From NCBI RefSeq assembly GCF_019091085.1, contig NZ_JAGXJY010000003.1, positions 62,001-126,000 on the forward strand: 64,000 bases of DNA, read 5' to 3'. This document shows, piece after piece, positions 8,831 to 18,157 of the stretch. Source of the DNA: Mesorhizobium sp. GbtcB19. GTDB lineage: Bacteria; Pseudomonadota; Alphaproteobacteria; Rhizobiales; Rhizobiaceae. The notes beneath the pieces are model-generated. The model had not been told where the DNA came from. It saw only the letters and a program-made list of their open reading frames with translations, and made no database searches. The position numbers were made by a program, and so were the translations under genes. Numbering within the stretch: the stretch's first letter is position 1; each line of letters opens with the position of its first letter.

Positions 8831-10903
8831 TCAAGCCTCGCCGATGTCGATGATGATGTTGCCGTCCGCGTCCGATCGCGCATGGTCGCCGGGTTCCAGC
8901 ACCGTGGTGGCGTCCATCTGTTCCAGGATCGCCGGTCCCTCTATTGCCGCATCGAGCGGCAGCTTTTCGCGGGCATAGACCGGCGTGTCGTGCCACGTGC
9001 CGTGATACCAGACCGGCCGGATTTCGCGCCGCGCCTCCTCGAGCGTTGCCGCGCGGCCCGCCGGGTCGATCAGCCGCGACAGGTCGATCTGCGGCCGCAC
9101 GCCGGTGACCGAGGTGTTGAGGTTGACGAGATTGGCGCGGATTTCCGGCAGCTCGACCTTGAAGCGCGCGAAATAGGCCTTTTCGAACAAAAGCTGCAGC
9201 GTTTCTCGTGAAACCGCTAACGACGGCAGCGGCACGTTGATGATGTGCGTCTGGCCGACGAACTGCATGTCGGCCGAATGGGTGACGCGGATCGCGTCGG
9301 GCTTCACCGCTTCCTTGGCGATCAGCGCCTCGCCTTCGTCCCGGTGCCGTTCCAGCACCGCGCGAAGCTTTGCTTCGTCGAGGCTCGCAACCGGCATGTT
9401 GATTGTGTTGACGAAGTCGTGCCGCATATCGGCGACGACACAGCCGAGCGCATTGGTGATGCCCGGCCGCGCCGGTACCAGCACCCTGGGCAAGCCGAGT
9501 TCACGCGCCAGCGCTGTGGCATGCAGCGGCCCTGCGCCGCCAAAGGCGAACAGCGCGAAATCGCGCGGGTCGTGGCCGCGCGACACCGAGACCATGCGGA
9601 TGGCCCCGGCCATCTTCATGTTGCCGAGCCTGAGCACGGCGCCTGCGGCCTCGACGCCGGAAAGGCCCGTCCTCTTGCCGATCTTTTCCTGGAAAATGCC
9701 GGTCACGCGTTCGACGGTGACGGGGTTGTCGACCGCAAGCAGCTTCTTCGGCGCCAGGCGTCCGAGCACCAGATTGGCATCGGTGATGGTCGGCTCCGCG
9801 CCGCCGCGTCCGTAGCAGATCGGGCCGGGATTGGCGCCGGCGCTCTCCGGGCCGATCTGGATCAGCCCGGCCGCGTCGACGCGCGCGATCGAGCCGCCGC
9901 CGGCACCGACCGTGTGCACCGCCACCATCGGCACATGGATCGGCATCGCATATTCGATCTCGATCTCGTTCGACACGGCGGGTTCGGCGTTGCGGATCAG
10001 CGCCACATCGGTCGAAGTACCGCCCATGTCGTAGGTGACGAGGTTGCCGAAGCCGGCACGTTTTCCGGTATAGGCGGCGGCGATCACACCGGATGCCGGG
10101 CCGGACATCACCGTCTTTGCCGATTCCAGCGTGACGAAGCGCGCCGAGATCATGCCACCATTGCCGTTCATGATCAGGAAGTCGCGGGCATAGCCCTTGC
10201 CTGCAAGCTCCTTGCGCAGCCGCTCGACATAGCGCTCGAGGATCGGCTGCACCGAGGCGTTGACCGCCGCCGTCACGCCGCGCTCGAACTCGCGCGCTTC
10301 CGAAAGCAGCGCATGCCCTGTGGTGATGTGGCCGTTCGGCCAGATCTCCGCCGCGATCTCGGCGGCGCGCCGCTCATGCGCGGGGTTGGCGTAGGAATGC
10401 AGGAAATGGATGACGAGCGACTCGCAGCCGGCGTCGAGCAGCTTTTTCACAGCCTCGCGCATCTCGGCCTCGTCGAGCGATATGCGCACCGCGCCGGAGG
10501 CCTCGACCCGCTCCGACACTTCAAGCCGAAGGTCGCGCGGAATGACCGGCACGAAGGTTCCCGTCATGCCATAGGCCTGCGGCCGCGTGCGCCGTCCAAG
10601 CTCGATCACGTCGCGGAAACCGCGCGTGGTGATCATGCCGGTACGCGCCAGTCGCCGTTCCAGCACGGCGTTGGTGGTGGTCGTCGTGCCATGCACGATG
10701 AGGTCGATGCCGTCGACCGGAAAGCCAGTCGCCCCGAGCGCCGAAACCACGCCGAAGGCCTGGTTTTCGACCGTTGTCGGCGTCTTGGCGATATGCACCT
10801 TGCCGCCGGCCTTGCCGTCGATCAAAAGCAGATCGGTGAAGGTTCCGCCCACGTCGATACCGGCAACAACACTTCCCGCCGACGCGGAAAATTTCTCATC
10901 CAT
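8831..10903 (-). CDS. hyuA: Hydantoinase A / oxoprolinase alpha-type subunit
   Basis: A 690-residue ATP-binding subunit of the hydantoinase/oxoprolinase family. Residues 14-26 (AGIDVGGTFTDLL) form the phosphate-binding loop of the actin-like ATPase fold; HGTTTTTNAVLERR follows near residue 71, and YDMGGTSTDVALI near 290. The enzyme activates the amide oxygen by phosphorylation before HyuB-assisted ring opening. hyuA is the first gene of a two-gene minus-strand operon. Its upstream region, shared with the divergent reductase gene, carries a 14-bp palindrome that could be an operator. Acetone carboxylase and 5-oxoprolinase are related enzymes, so the exact substrate remains open. Confidence 0.9.
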   Translation of the reverse strand: MDEKFSASAGSVVAGIDVGGTFTDLLLIDGKAGGKVHIAKTPTTVENQAFGVVSALGATGFPVDGIDLIVHGTTTTTNAVLERRLARTGMITTRGFRDVIELGRRTRPQAYGMTGTFVPVIPRDLRLEVSERVEASGAVRISLDEAEMREAVKKLLDAGCESLVIHFLHSYANPAHERRAAEIAAEIWPNGHITTGHALLSEAREFERGVTAAVNASVQPILERYVERLRKELAGKGYARDFLIMNGNGGMISARFVTLESAKTVMSGPASGVIAAAYTGKRAGFGNLVTYDMGGTSTDVALIRNAEPAVSNEIEIEYAMPIHVPMVAVHTVGAGGGSIARVDAAGLIQIGPESAGANPGPICYGRGGAEPTITDANLVLGRLAPKKLLAVDNPVTVERVTGIFQEKIGKRTGLSGVEAAGAVLRLGNMKMAGAIRMVSVSRGHDPRDFALFAFGGAGPLHATALARELGLPRVLVPARPGITNALGCVVADMRHDFVNTINMPVASLDEAKLRAVLERHRDEGEALIAKEAVKPDAIRVTHSADMQFVGQTHIINVPLPSLAVSRETLQLLFEKAYFARFKVELPEIRANLVNLNTSVTGVRPQIDLSRLIDPAGRAATLEEARREIRPVWYHGTWHDTPVYAREKLPLDAAIEGPAILEQMDATTVLEPGDHARSDADGNIIIDIGEA

Positions 10904-10984
10904 TGTCGAAACCCGAAATGCCAGAACTACGGATATGCCTCGGTTTGGAAAGGCGTTTTACGTCACCATCTTGACGTCGAGATC

Positions 10985-10998
10985 ATTTGTATACTAAT
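10985..10998. promoter_or_regulatory. Candidate operator between hyuA and the ferredoxin reductase gene
   Basis: ATTTGTATACTAAT is a 14-bp palindrome with one mismatched pair, centred on GTATAC, 82 bases upstream of the hyuA start. Sites of this shape are common for MarR and FCD-type GntR regulators. A MarR gene lies at the far end of the neighbouring operon. I see no clear sigma-70 promoter with proper spacing around it, so its role is only proposed. Confidence 0.4.
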
Positions 10999-11123
10999 AA
11001 ATTCCGGACACAAGGGCTTACCGCTTGGCAGTGTGCAGAAGGCGCGCCGGAACCTGATCGTTCGGGCGCGCAGGAGAAAGTTTGGCGCCAGTGCGTTCCG
11101 TCTGGGCCGGAAAGTTGGGTTTG

Positions 11124-11951
11124 ATGAACACGACATCCGCGTTGAACATCGCCGGCTCGAAGCCGCTGCAGTTCCCGATCCCGGCCAATGTCTATGCCGA
11201 GACCGTGGTGTCGGTGAAGCATTATACCGACCGGCTGTTCTCTTTCCGCATCACCCGGCCGCAGTCGCTGCGTTTCCGCTCCGGCGAGTTCGTCATGATT
11301 GGCCTGCCCAATGCCGAGAAGCCGATCTTCCGCGCCTATTCGGTCGCCAGCCCCGCCTGGGACGACGAGCTCGAATTCTTCTCGATCAAGGTGCCGGATG
11401 GTCCGCTGACCTCCGAGCTGCAGAAGATCCAGGTCGGCGACACCGTCATCATGCGCCAGAAGTCGACCGGCACGCTGGTGCTCGACGCGCTGACGCCCGC
11501 CAAGCGTGTGGTCATGATCTCGACCGGCACCGGCATCGCGCCCTTCGCCAGCCTGCTGCGCGATCCCGACACTTATGAGAAGTTCGACGAGGTCATCCTC
11601 ACCCACACCTGCCGCGACAATGCCGAGCTCATCTACGGCCAGGAACTCGTGGCAGCACTCGAGAACGACCCGCTGATCGGCGAGCTGACCGGCGGCCGCG
11701 TCAAGCTCTACAATTCGACGACCCGCGAGGAATCGGCGCGCATGGGCCGCATCACGGCGCTGATCGGCTCGGGCAAGTTCTATTCCGACCTCGGCATCGA
11801 CAAGCTCAACCCCGAGACCGACCGCATCATGATCTGCGGCTCGATGCATATGCTGAAGGACGTCAAGGAACTCGCCGAAAGCCTCGGCTTCCAGGAAGGT
11901 TCCTTGAGCCATCCGGCCAACTTCGTTGTCGAGCGCGCCTTCGTCGGCTGA
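11124..11951 (+). CDS. fpr: Ferredoxin--NADP reductase
   Basis: A 275-residue bacterial-type ferredoxin/flavodoxin-NADP+ reductase, which passes electrons between NADPH and ferredoxin or flavodoxin. The FAD site appears as IFRAYSVASPAWDDELEF and the NADP site as STGTGIAPFASL. CGSMHMLKDV and the terminal FVVERAFVG match Rhodobacter-type Fpr closely. I prefer ATG 11124 because the length then fits the family (about 272). A TTG at 11082 with AGGAG 5 bases upstream is a strong alternative that would add 14 residues. It stands alone between hyuA and deoC. It could supply electrons to the neighbouring reductase, but it is more probably a housekeeping or oxidative-stress gene. Confidence 0.93.
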   Translation: MNTTSALNIAGSKPLQFPIPANVYAETVVSVKHYTDRLFSFRITRPQSLRFRSGEFVMIGLPNAEKPIFRAYSVASPAWDDELEFFSIKVPDGPLTSELQKIQVGDTVIMRQKSTGTLVLDALTPAKRVVMISTGTGIAPFASLLRDPDTYEKFDEVILTHTCRDNAELIYGQELVAALENDPLIGELTGGRVKLYNSTTREESARMGRITALIGSGKFYSDLGIDKLNPETDRIMICGSMHMLKDVKELAESLGFQEGSLSHPANFVVERAFVG

Positions 11952-11980
11952 GGCGCGGCGCAATCGGCCAACATCGGTGC

Positions 11981-11998
11981 TTTGACCATGCGGTCAAA
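11981..11998 (+). terminator. Hairpin after fpr
   Basis: TTTGACC-ATGC-GGTCAAA forms a perfect 7-bp stem with a 4-base loop about 30 bases after the fpr stop, followed by AAATC rather than a T-run. It could be a weak terminator or a regulator site before deoC. Confidence 0.4.
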
Positions 11999-12143
11999 AA
12001 TCTGCTGCCTGAGCTGCCTTTTTCCGCTATGACGCTTTGAAAGACTCGTGAAGCATCGCTTCGCGGGCTATCTTCGTGCCGGTCGCCCAATGACGCGCAT
12101 GAAGGTATGAAAGCGCAACCGCGCTGAAACGAAAGGGCAGGAG

Positions 12144-13193
12144 ATGAGCAGCACGATCCGCGAGGCAGGCGCTGGCGCGCCCAAAATTATGCCGCTGCCG
12201 GCGCGCGCCGCCGCCAACACGCCCGTGCCGCTGGAGCACGGCATCGCCCGCAACCCCGGCATGAAGCTCGATCTCGGCTTCCTGGAATCGGTGCGCAGCG
12301 TCAACCGCTCTGCGCTGGAGCGCCGCGTCGCCACCTTGACCAAGCGTCGCTCGATCAAGGCCGACAACCAGGCCGCCTGGCTGCTGCGCGCCATTGCCTG
12401 CATGGACCTCACCACGCTGAATTCCAACGACACCGACGAGCGCGTGCGCCGGCTCTGCGCCAAGGCGATCAATCCGCTGCGCCGGGATATCGCCGAGGGT
12501 CTCGGCATATCAGGCGAAACCATCCGCCCGGCGGCGGTCTGCGTCTACCATCCCTTCGTCGCCACCGCGGTCGATGCCGTGCGCGGCACCGGCATCCATG
12601 TTGCGGCTGTCTCCACTGCGTTCCCGCACGGGCTTGCGCCGCTGTCGACGCGCCTGCAGGAGATCGAGGCCTCGGTGAAGGACGGCGCCGACGAGATCGA
12701 CGTCGTCATTCCGCGCGGCCTGGTTTATGGCGCCAAGTGGCGCGAGCTGTTCAACGAGATCGTCGCCATGCGCGCCGCCTGCGGCGATGCGCATCTCAAG
12801 GTCATCCTCGGCACCGGCGACCTCGCCACTTTGCGCAATGTGATGCTCGCCTCCATGGTGGCGATGATGGCGGGCGCCGATTTCATCAAGACCTCGACCG
12901 GCAAGGAAAGCGTCAACGCCACGCTCCCCGTCGGTCTCGCCATGGTGCGCGCCATCCGCGCCTATTTCGAGGAGACCGGCTACCTGATCGGCTTCAAGCC
13001 AGCCGGCGGCATTTCCACCGCAAAAGTCTCGCTCGACTGGCTGGTGCTGATGAAGGAAGAGCTCGGCCGGCCATGGCTGGAACCGGACCTGTTCCGCTTC
13101 GGCGCGTCCAGCCTGCTCACCGACATCGAACGCCAGCTCGAACATCATTTGACCGGCCACTATTCGGCCAACCATCGCCACGCGATGGCTTGA
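12144..13193 (+). CDS. deoC: Deoxyribose-phosphate aldolase
   Basis: A 349-residue DeoC, which cleaves 2-deoxyribose 5-phosphate to acetaldehyde and glyceraldehyde 3-phosphate in the cytoplasm. Lys249 in DFIKTSTGKE is the Schiff-base lysine and Lys285 in FKPAGGIS is the proton-relay lysine. The protein is longer than the roughly 250-residue E. coli enzyme because of a proline- and alanine-rich N-terminal extension and extra C-terminal residues, as in other long-form DeoC proteins. AAAGGG and AGGAG precede the start. The next gene is an aldehyde dehydrogenase that could oxidise the acetaldehyde, a pairing also seen elsewhere. Confidence 0.95.
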   Translation: MSSTIREAGAGAPKIMPLPARAAANTPVPLEHGIARNPGMKLDLGFLESVRSVNRSALERRVATLTKRRSIKADNQAAWLLRAIACMDLTTLNSNDTDERVRRLCAKAINPLRRDIAEGLGISGETIRPAAVCVYHPFVATAVDAVRGTGIHVAAVSTAFPHGLAPLSTRLQEIEASVKDGADEIDVVIPRGLVYGAKWRELFNEIVAMRAACGDAHLKVILGTGDLATLRNVMLASMVAMMAGADFIKTSTGKESVNATLPVGLAMVRAIRAYFEETGYLIGFKPAGGISTAKVSLDWLVLMKEELGRPWLEPDLFRFGASSLLTDIERQLEHHLTGHYSANHRHAMA

Positions 13194-13227
13194 GGCGAGT
13201 GAACGCCTTGAACGTCGAGTTCCTTCG

Positions 13228-13386
13228 CGCCCCCCTCTGTCCTGCCGGACATCTCCCCCACAAGGGGGGAGATCAGCTTGCGCCTCTATCCGCTCCAGTT
13301 CTGCAACGCTGGCGATTGGCGAAATCGCCGATGACGGCCAATCTCCCCCCAAGTGGGGGAGATGTCCGGCAGGACAGAGAGGGGCG
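13228..13386. repeat. Rhizobial intergenic palindromic element, copy 2
   Basis: Same family as copy 1, here with CCTGCCGGACATCTCCCCC arms and a different central sequence. It fills most of the 241-base gap between deoC and the aldehyde dehydrogenase, which are co-directional, so any read-through transcript would carry its hairpins. Confidence 0.9.
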
Positions 13387-13434
13387 CCGTAGAACGCCCA
13401 CTTATCCAGAAATCTCCTTCGGGAGGAGCACCCC

Positions 13435-15810
13435 ATGAACATCCTCGAACGGTATCACGCCATGGAATACGGCCCGGCGCCGGAAGCCCGCAACGAGGCG
13501 GATGCCTGGCTTGCCGGACGCGATTTCGCCAAGGCGCTGTTCATCGACGGCGCCTGGAAAGCGGCGGCCAGCGGCAAGAGTTTCGAGACCAGCGAGCCGT
13601 CCTCCGGCAAGCTTCTGGCCAAAATCTCGGATGCCGGCGCTCCCGATATCGACGCGGCGGTTGCGGCGGCTGCCAAGGCGCTGCCGAAATGGTCGGCGTC
13701 CTCGGGCTACGCCCGCGCGAAAGTGCTCTACGCCATCGGCCGCGCCATGCAGCGCCACCAGCGCCTGTTCGCGGTGCTGGAATCGATCGACAACGGCAAG
13801 CCGATCCGTGAAAGCCGCGACATCGACGTGCCGCTGGCCATCCGCCACTTCATCCATCATGCCGGCTGGGCGCAGACGCTCGAGAAGGATTTCCCGGACC
13901 ACAAGCCGGTCGGCGTCGTCGGCCAGGTCATCCCGTGGAACTTTCCGCTGCTGATGCTGGCCTGGAAGATCGCGCCGGCGCTTGCCGCCGGCTGCACGGT
14001 GGTGCTGAAGCCGGCCGAATTCACGCCGCTCACTGCGATCCTGTTCGCCGAGATCTGCGAGCGGGCGGGCGTCCCGAAGGGTGTCGTCAACATCGTCCAG
14101 GGCGGACCGGAGGCGGGGGCGGCCATCGTCAACCATCCCGGCGTGCAGAAGATCGCCTTCACCGGCTCCTCCGAAGTCGGCAAGATCATCCGCAAGGCGA
14201 CGGCCGGGTCGGGGAAAAAACTCTCGCTGGAGCTTGGCGGCAAGTCGGCCTTCATCGTCTTCGAGGATGCCGATCTCGACAGCGCTGTCGAAGGCCTCGT
14301 CGACGGCATCTGGTTCAACCAGGGCCAGGTCTGCTGCGCAGGCTCGCGGCTCCTTGTGCAGGAAGGCATCGCCGAGGCCTTGATTGCCAAGGTGAAGGTC
14401 AGGATGAGCCGGCTGCGCGTCGGCAGCCCGCTTGACAAGAACACCGACATCGGCCCGCTGGTCGACCGCAGCCAGCTCGACCGCGTCAAGGGCCTGATCG
14501 CCGAAGGCGCGAAACAGGGCGCCGTCTGCTGGCAGCCGGATGCCGCTTTGCCGACGACAGGTTATTATCATCTGCCGACGCTGGCGACAGCTGTTTCGCC
14601 GGCTAATATTCTGGCGCAGGAAGAGGTGTTTGGCCCGGTTCTGGCGACGATGAGCTTCCGCAACACCGAGGAAGCGATCGAGCTTGCCAACAACACGCGC
14701 TATGGCCTTGCCGCCTCCGTCTGGAGCGAGAACGTCAATCTGGCGCTGCATGTCGCGCCGCAATTGAAGGCCGGCGTGGTGTGGATCAACGGCACCAACA
14801 TGTTCGATGCCGCCTGCGGCTTCGGCGGCTACCGCGAAAGCGGCTTTGGCCGTGAAGGCGGGCGCGAAGGCATGTTCGAATATCTGGCGGCCAAGCTGCC
14901 GGTCGGCCCGGCCATCAAGCCGGCGGCCGCTGGTTCTGCCCAACCCGTCGAGCAGGCGGACGGCACGGCGATAGATCGCACGGCAAAGCTGTTCATCGGC
15001 GGCAAGCAGGTGCGCCCGGACGGCAATTATTCACTTGGCGTCGCCACAGCCAAGGGCAAGCTGGCCGGCGATGTCGGCCTCGGCAACCGCAAGGATATCC
15101 GTGACGCTGTCGCTGCTGCCCGTGCCTGCAAGGCCTGGCCGGAGGCGACCGCCTATAACCGCAGCCAGGTGCTCTATTATCTCGCCGAGAACCTGTCCGG
15201 CCGCGCCGACGAGTTTTCCGCGCGCCTTGTCCAACTGACCGGGGTCACGGCAAAGGCGGCGCGGGAAGAGGTCGAGCAGTCGATCGAGCGGCTCTTCCTC
15301 TATGCCGGCCTCGCCGACAAGTTCGAGGGCCGTGTCCACCAGCCGCCGGCCCGTGTCGTCACACTTGCGCTGCATGAGCCGGTCGGCGTCGTCGGCATCG
15401 TCGCGCCGGACAATCAACCTTTGCTCAACTTCGTCTCGCTCGTCGCGCCGGCGCTCGCCATGGGCAACACCGTTGTCGCCGTCCCGTCCGAGCGGCATCC
15501 GCTTTTGGCCACCGACCTCTACCAGGTGATCGAATATTCCGACGTCCCCGCCGGCGCCATCAACATCGTCACCGGCCGCAGCGCCGAACTTGCCGGAGTG
15601 CTGGCCAAGCATGACGATGTCGACGGACTCTGGGTGTTCGCCGATGCCGAGACTTGCGCCAAGGCGGAGGCCGACTCGATCGGCAATCTCAAGCGCGTCT
15701 GGACCGGCAACGGCCGCAGCCTCGACTGGGCCTCGGGCGAGGCGGCCGGCGAGGCGATCCTGCGCCGCGCCATCGAGGTCAAGAACGTCTGGGTTCCCTA
15801 CGGCGATTGA
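13435..15810 (+). CDS. Double-domain aldehyde dehydrogenase
   Basis: A 791-residue protein with two aldehyde dehydrogenase domains in tandem. The first (about residues 30-480) is complete: VIPWNFPLLMLAWK, FTGSSEVG, catalytic Glu266 in LELGGKS and nucleophile Cys300 in GQVCCAGSR. The second (about 520-790) repeats the Rossmann part (VGVVGIVAPDNQPLLNFVSL) but has no catalytic Cys or Glu equivalents, so it is probably structural. GGAGGAG 6 bases before the ATG gives a strong ribosome site. Placed after deoC, it likely oxidises acetaldehyde to acetate with NAD. Such two-domain enzymes are known next to deoC; the second half may serve in subunit assembly. Confidence 0.9.
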   Translation: MNILERYHAMEYGPAPEARNEADAWLAGRDFAKALFIDGAWKAAASGKSFETSEPSSGKLLAKISDAGAPDIDAAVAAAAKALPKWSASSGYARAKVLYAIGRAMQRHQRLFAVLESIDNGKPIRESRDIDVPLAIRHFIHHAGWAQTLEKDFPDHKPVGVVGQVIPWNFPLLMLAWKIAPALAAGCTVVLKPAEFTPLTAILFAEICERAGVPKGVVNIVQGGPEAGAAIVNHPGVQKIAFTGSSEVGKIIRKATAGSGKKLSLELGGKSAFIVFEDADLDSAVEGLVDGIWFNQGQVCCAGSRLLVQEGIAEALIAKVKVRMSRLRVGSPLDKNTDIGPLVDRSQLDRVKGLIAEGAKQGAVCWQPDAALPTTGYYHLPTLATAVSPANILAQEEVFGPVLATMSFRNTEEAIELANNTRYGLAASVWSENVNLALHVAPQLKAGVVWINGTNMFDAACGFGGYRESGFGREGGREGMFEYLAAKLPVGPAIKPAAAGSAQPVEQADGTAIDRTAKLFIGGKQVRPDGNYSLGVATAKGKLAGDVGLGNRKDIRDAVAAARACKAWPEATAYNRSQVLYYLAENLSGRADEFSARLVQLTGVTAKAAREEVEQSIERLFLYAGLADKFEGRVHQPPARVVTLALHEPVGVVGIVAPDNQPLLNFVSLVAPALAMGNTVVAVPSERHPLLATDLYQVIEYSDVPAGAINIVTGRSAELAGVLAKHDDVDGLWVFADAETCAKAEADSIGNLKRVWTGNGRSLDWASGEAAGEAILRRAIEVKNVWVPYGD

Positions 15811-15865
15811 TCGCGTCCAACGCGGCGTACCCGAATGGTCCAGGGCAGCGGAACCCGTTGCCCGG

Positions 15866-15876
15866 TTATCATACAA
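15866..15876 (-). promoter_or_regulatory. Possible GntR (FCD-type) half-palindromic site
   Basis: TTGTATGATAA on the minus strand lies in the 278-base gap before the SDR gene. It shares TGTATGATA with the operator proposed at 31323-31333 and looks like an FCD-family GntR site. Otherwise the gap 15811-16088 shows only an AT-rich run near 15960-15985 that may hold the SDR promoter. Confidence 0.3.
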
Positions 15877-16088
15877 GTCCTTGCGCTGCGGCAGTGATAT
15901 GGATTAAAGCTGCTGCCGCGAAGGTGATCGCGTTCGGGCTTGACGACCGAGCATGTGTTCTTTAACGAGAAAAAACATCTTTATCTGTGAAAGCGGCGTT
16001 AGGCCGCATGATGCCGGTTGTCTGGCACACGAAGCCGCAGCTGACCATCGGTAAAAGGCGGACGCACGAGGCGGGCGAGGAGAGAGGC

Positions 16089-16820
16089 ATGGCGGATCTG
16101 GCAGGTAAGGTGGTCGTCGTCACCGCCGCGGCCCAGGGCATCGGCAAGGCGAGCGCGCTGGCTTTCGCCAAGGCGGGCGCCATCGTCCATGCCACCGACA
16201 TCAACGAGGCGGCTCTAGCCGAACTCGCCAAGACATCAGGCATCAAGACCCGCAAGCTCGATGTTCTCAATGATGCGGCCGTCACGGCGGCTTTCGCCGA
16301 GATCGGCCGCGTCGATGTGCTGTTCAACTGCGCCGGCTTCGTCCATGCGGGCTCCATCCTCGAAATGAAGGACGAGGACCTCGACTTCGCGCTCAACCTC
16401 AATGTCCGCGCCATGATCCGCACCATCCGCGCCGTGCTGCCGGGCATGCTGGATCGCGGCGATGGCTCGATCATCAACATGGCCTCGCTGGCAAGCTCGC
16501 AGAAGGGCGTGCCGAACCGCTTTGCCTACGGCCTGACGAAGGCTGCGGTCGTAGGCCTCACCAAGGCGGTCGCCGCCGACTATGTCGCCAAAGGCATCCG
16601 CTGCAACGCCATCTGCCCGGGCACGGTCGAAAGCCCGTCGCTGCAGGACCGCATGCATGCCCAGGGCGACTATGAGGCGGCCCGCGCGGCTTTCATTGCT
16701 CGCCAGCCGATGGGCAGGCTCGGCACGCCGGAGGAGATCGCCGATCTCGCCGTCTATCTGGCCGGCGCCACCTACACGTCTGGACAGGCCTACAATATCG
16801 ACGGCGGCTGGTCGATCTGA
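16089..16820 (+). CDS. SDR oxidoreductase, probable 2-keto-3-deoxy-L-fuconate dehydrogenase
   Basis: A 243-residue classical short-chain dehydrogenase. TAAAQGIG (12-19) is the nucleotide loop, Asp37 at the end of strand 2 points to NAD, and Ser133, Tyr147 and Lys151 form the catalytic set. It resembles the BDH2/DHRS6 group (TAAAQGIG, FNCAGFVHAG, CPGTVESPSLQDR), which includes Xanthomonas 2-keto-3-deoxy-L-fuconate dehydrogenase. The ATG at 16089 follows GAGGAGAG; the upstream extension is unlikely. A fumarylacetoacetase-fold hydrolase follows, the partner expected for cleaving the diketo product of L-fucose oxidation. 3-hydroxybutyrate or another hydroxy acid remains a possible substrate. Confidence 0.85.
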   Translation: MADLAGKVVVVTAAAQGIGKASALAFAKAGAIVHATDINEAALAELAKTSGIKTRKLDVLNDAAVTAAFAEIGRVDVLFNCAGFVHAGSILEMKDEDLDFALNLNVRAMIRTIRAVLPGMLDRGDGSIINMASLASSQKGVPNRFAYGLTKAAVVGLTKAVAADYVAKGIRCNAICPGTVESPSLQDRMHAQGDYEAARAAFIARQPMGRLGTPEEIADLAVYLAGATYTSGQAYNIDGGWSI

Positions 16821-17024
16821 CGGAGAACTGAACAGGATTGACGGCTGAACGGGAAGACAGGACCCGATCCCCGCGTTTGGTTGGATCGAAGCGTCTGAAA
16901 ATCCGCTCGCTTAGCCGGCTTGGGCAAATGGCGCGCTTGCCGCCGGTGGGGCCGACGACTACGGTCCGCTGGTTTTGACCGGAATTTGTGAAAACGGCCG
17001 CTGGCCGCAAGGTGGAGAAGTAAG

Positions 17025-17870
17025 ATGAAGTTGTTGCGCTATGGCGAAGCTGGCGCCGAAAAGCCGGGCCTGCTCGATGCGGATGGGACGATCCGCGACC
17101 TTTCCGCTCATGTCGCCGATATTGCCGGCACGACGCTTCATCCGGCCTCGCTGGAGATGCTCTCGAAGCTCGATCCGAAGTCGCTGCCGGCGGTGTCCGG
17201 CAAGCAGCGCATCGGCGCCTGCGTCGCCGGCACGGGCAAATTCATCTGCATCGGCCTCAACTATTCCGACCACGCCGCCGAGACCGGCGCCACCGTGCCG
17301 CCCGAACCGATCATCTTCATGAAGGCAAGCTCGGCGATCGTCGGGCCGGATGACGATGTGCTGATCCCGCGTGGCTCGATCAAGACCGACTGGGAGGTCG
17401 AGCTTGCCGTGGTCATCGGCAAGACGGCGAAATATGTCTCGGAGGACGATGCGCTGGATTATGTTGCCGGCTACGCCGTCGCGCATGACGTTTCCGAGCG
17501 CGCCTTCCAGACCGAGCGCCACGGCCAGTGGACCAAGGGCAAGTCCTGCGACACGTTCGGCCCGACCGGCCCGTGGCTGGTGACCAAGGACGAGGTCGCC
17601 GACCCGCAGAATCTCAAGATGTGGCTGACCGTGAACGGCAAGACCATGCAGAACGGCTCGACCAAGACCATGGTCTATGGCGTGAAGTATCTGGTCTCCT
17701 ATCTTAGCCAGTTCATGTCGTTGCATCCCGGCGACATCATCTCCACCGGCACTCCGCCCGGCGTCGGGATGGGCATGAAGCCGCAGATGTTCCTGAAGGC
17801 CGGCGACGTGGTGGAGCTCGGCATCGAAGGTTTGGGTCAGCAGAAGCAGACGTTCAAGGCGGACGTGTAA
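17025..17870 (+). CDS. Fumarylacetoacetate hydrolase family protein, probable 2,4-diketo-3-deoxy-L-fuconate hydrolase
   Basis: A 281-residue member of the FAH superfamily, often annotated ureidoglycolate lyase. Metal ligands are Glu124 and Glu126 (DWEVELAVV) and Asp155 (AHDVSERAFQ); His83 in LNYSDHAAE is conserved. In the sugar-acid branch these enzymes hydrolyse 2,4-diketo-3-deoxyonates to pyruvate and a hydroxy acid. It lies 204 bases after the SDR gene, a gap in which I see only a short GC hairpin near 17000. GGAGAA precedes the start. Its TAA stop lies inside the terminal inverted repeat of the element at 17868-18160, so the last residues may have been set by that insertion. Confidence 0.85.
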   Translation: MKLLRYGEAGAEKPGLLDADGTIRDLSAHVADIAGTTLHPASLEMLSKLDPKSLPAVSGKQRIGACVAGTGKFICIGLNYSDHAAETGATVPPEPIIFMKASSAIVGPDDDVLIPRGSIKTDWEVELAVVIGKTAKYVSEDDALDYVAGYAVAHDVSERAFQTERHGQWTKGKSCDTFGPTGPWLVTKDEVADPQNLKMWLTVNGKTMQNGSTKTMVYGVKYLVSYLSQFMSLHPGDIISTGTPPGVGMGMKPQMFLKAGDVVELGIEGLGQQKQTFKADV

Positions 17871-18157
17871 GCGCCGACCTCGCCTTCTCCCCCTGTGGGG
17901 TGAGAAGCGGTCCGCGTCAGCGGACGAAAAGCCAATTGCTTGGCTTTTCGAGTTTCGAACGCCCTGAGCCTGCGAAGGGCCGGGTGGTGGCCGCGAAGCG
18001 GCCGGATGAGGGGTGTTGGAAGGATCTCTGCCTGCAGGATTAAGCACTTGGAATCCTTCAATCTTCGAGGCCGCACTCCGCTGGAGCACCCCTCATCCGT
18101 CTCGGCGCTGCGCGCCGATCCACCTTCTCCCACAAGGGGAGAAGGGAAAGTCGGCGC

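Noticed and set aside
7132..10903. Assigning hyuAB firmly as hydantoin or 5-oxoproline hydrolase
   Set aside because: The family covers several cyclic amides and acetone carboxylase relatives; no residue seen here decides among them.
9245..11578. A 777-codon plus-strand frame across hyuA and the start of fpr
   Set aside because: The protein is Arg/His/Asp-rich nonsense typical of a complementary frame; hyuA and fpr have family motifs.
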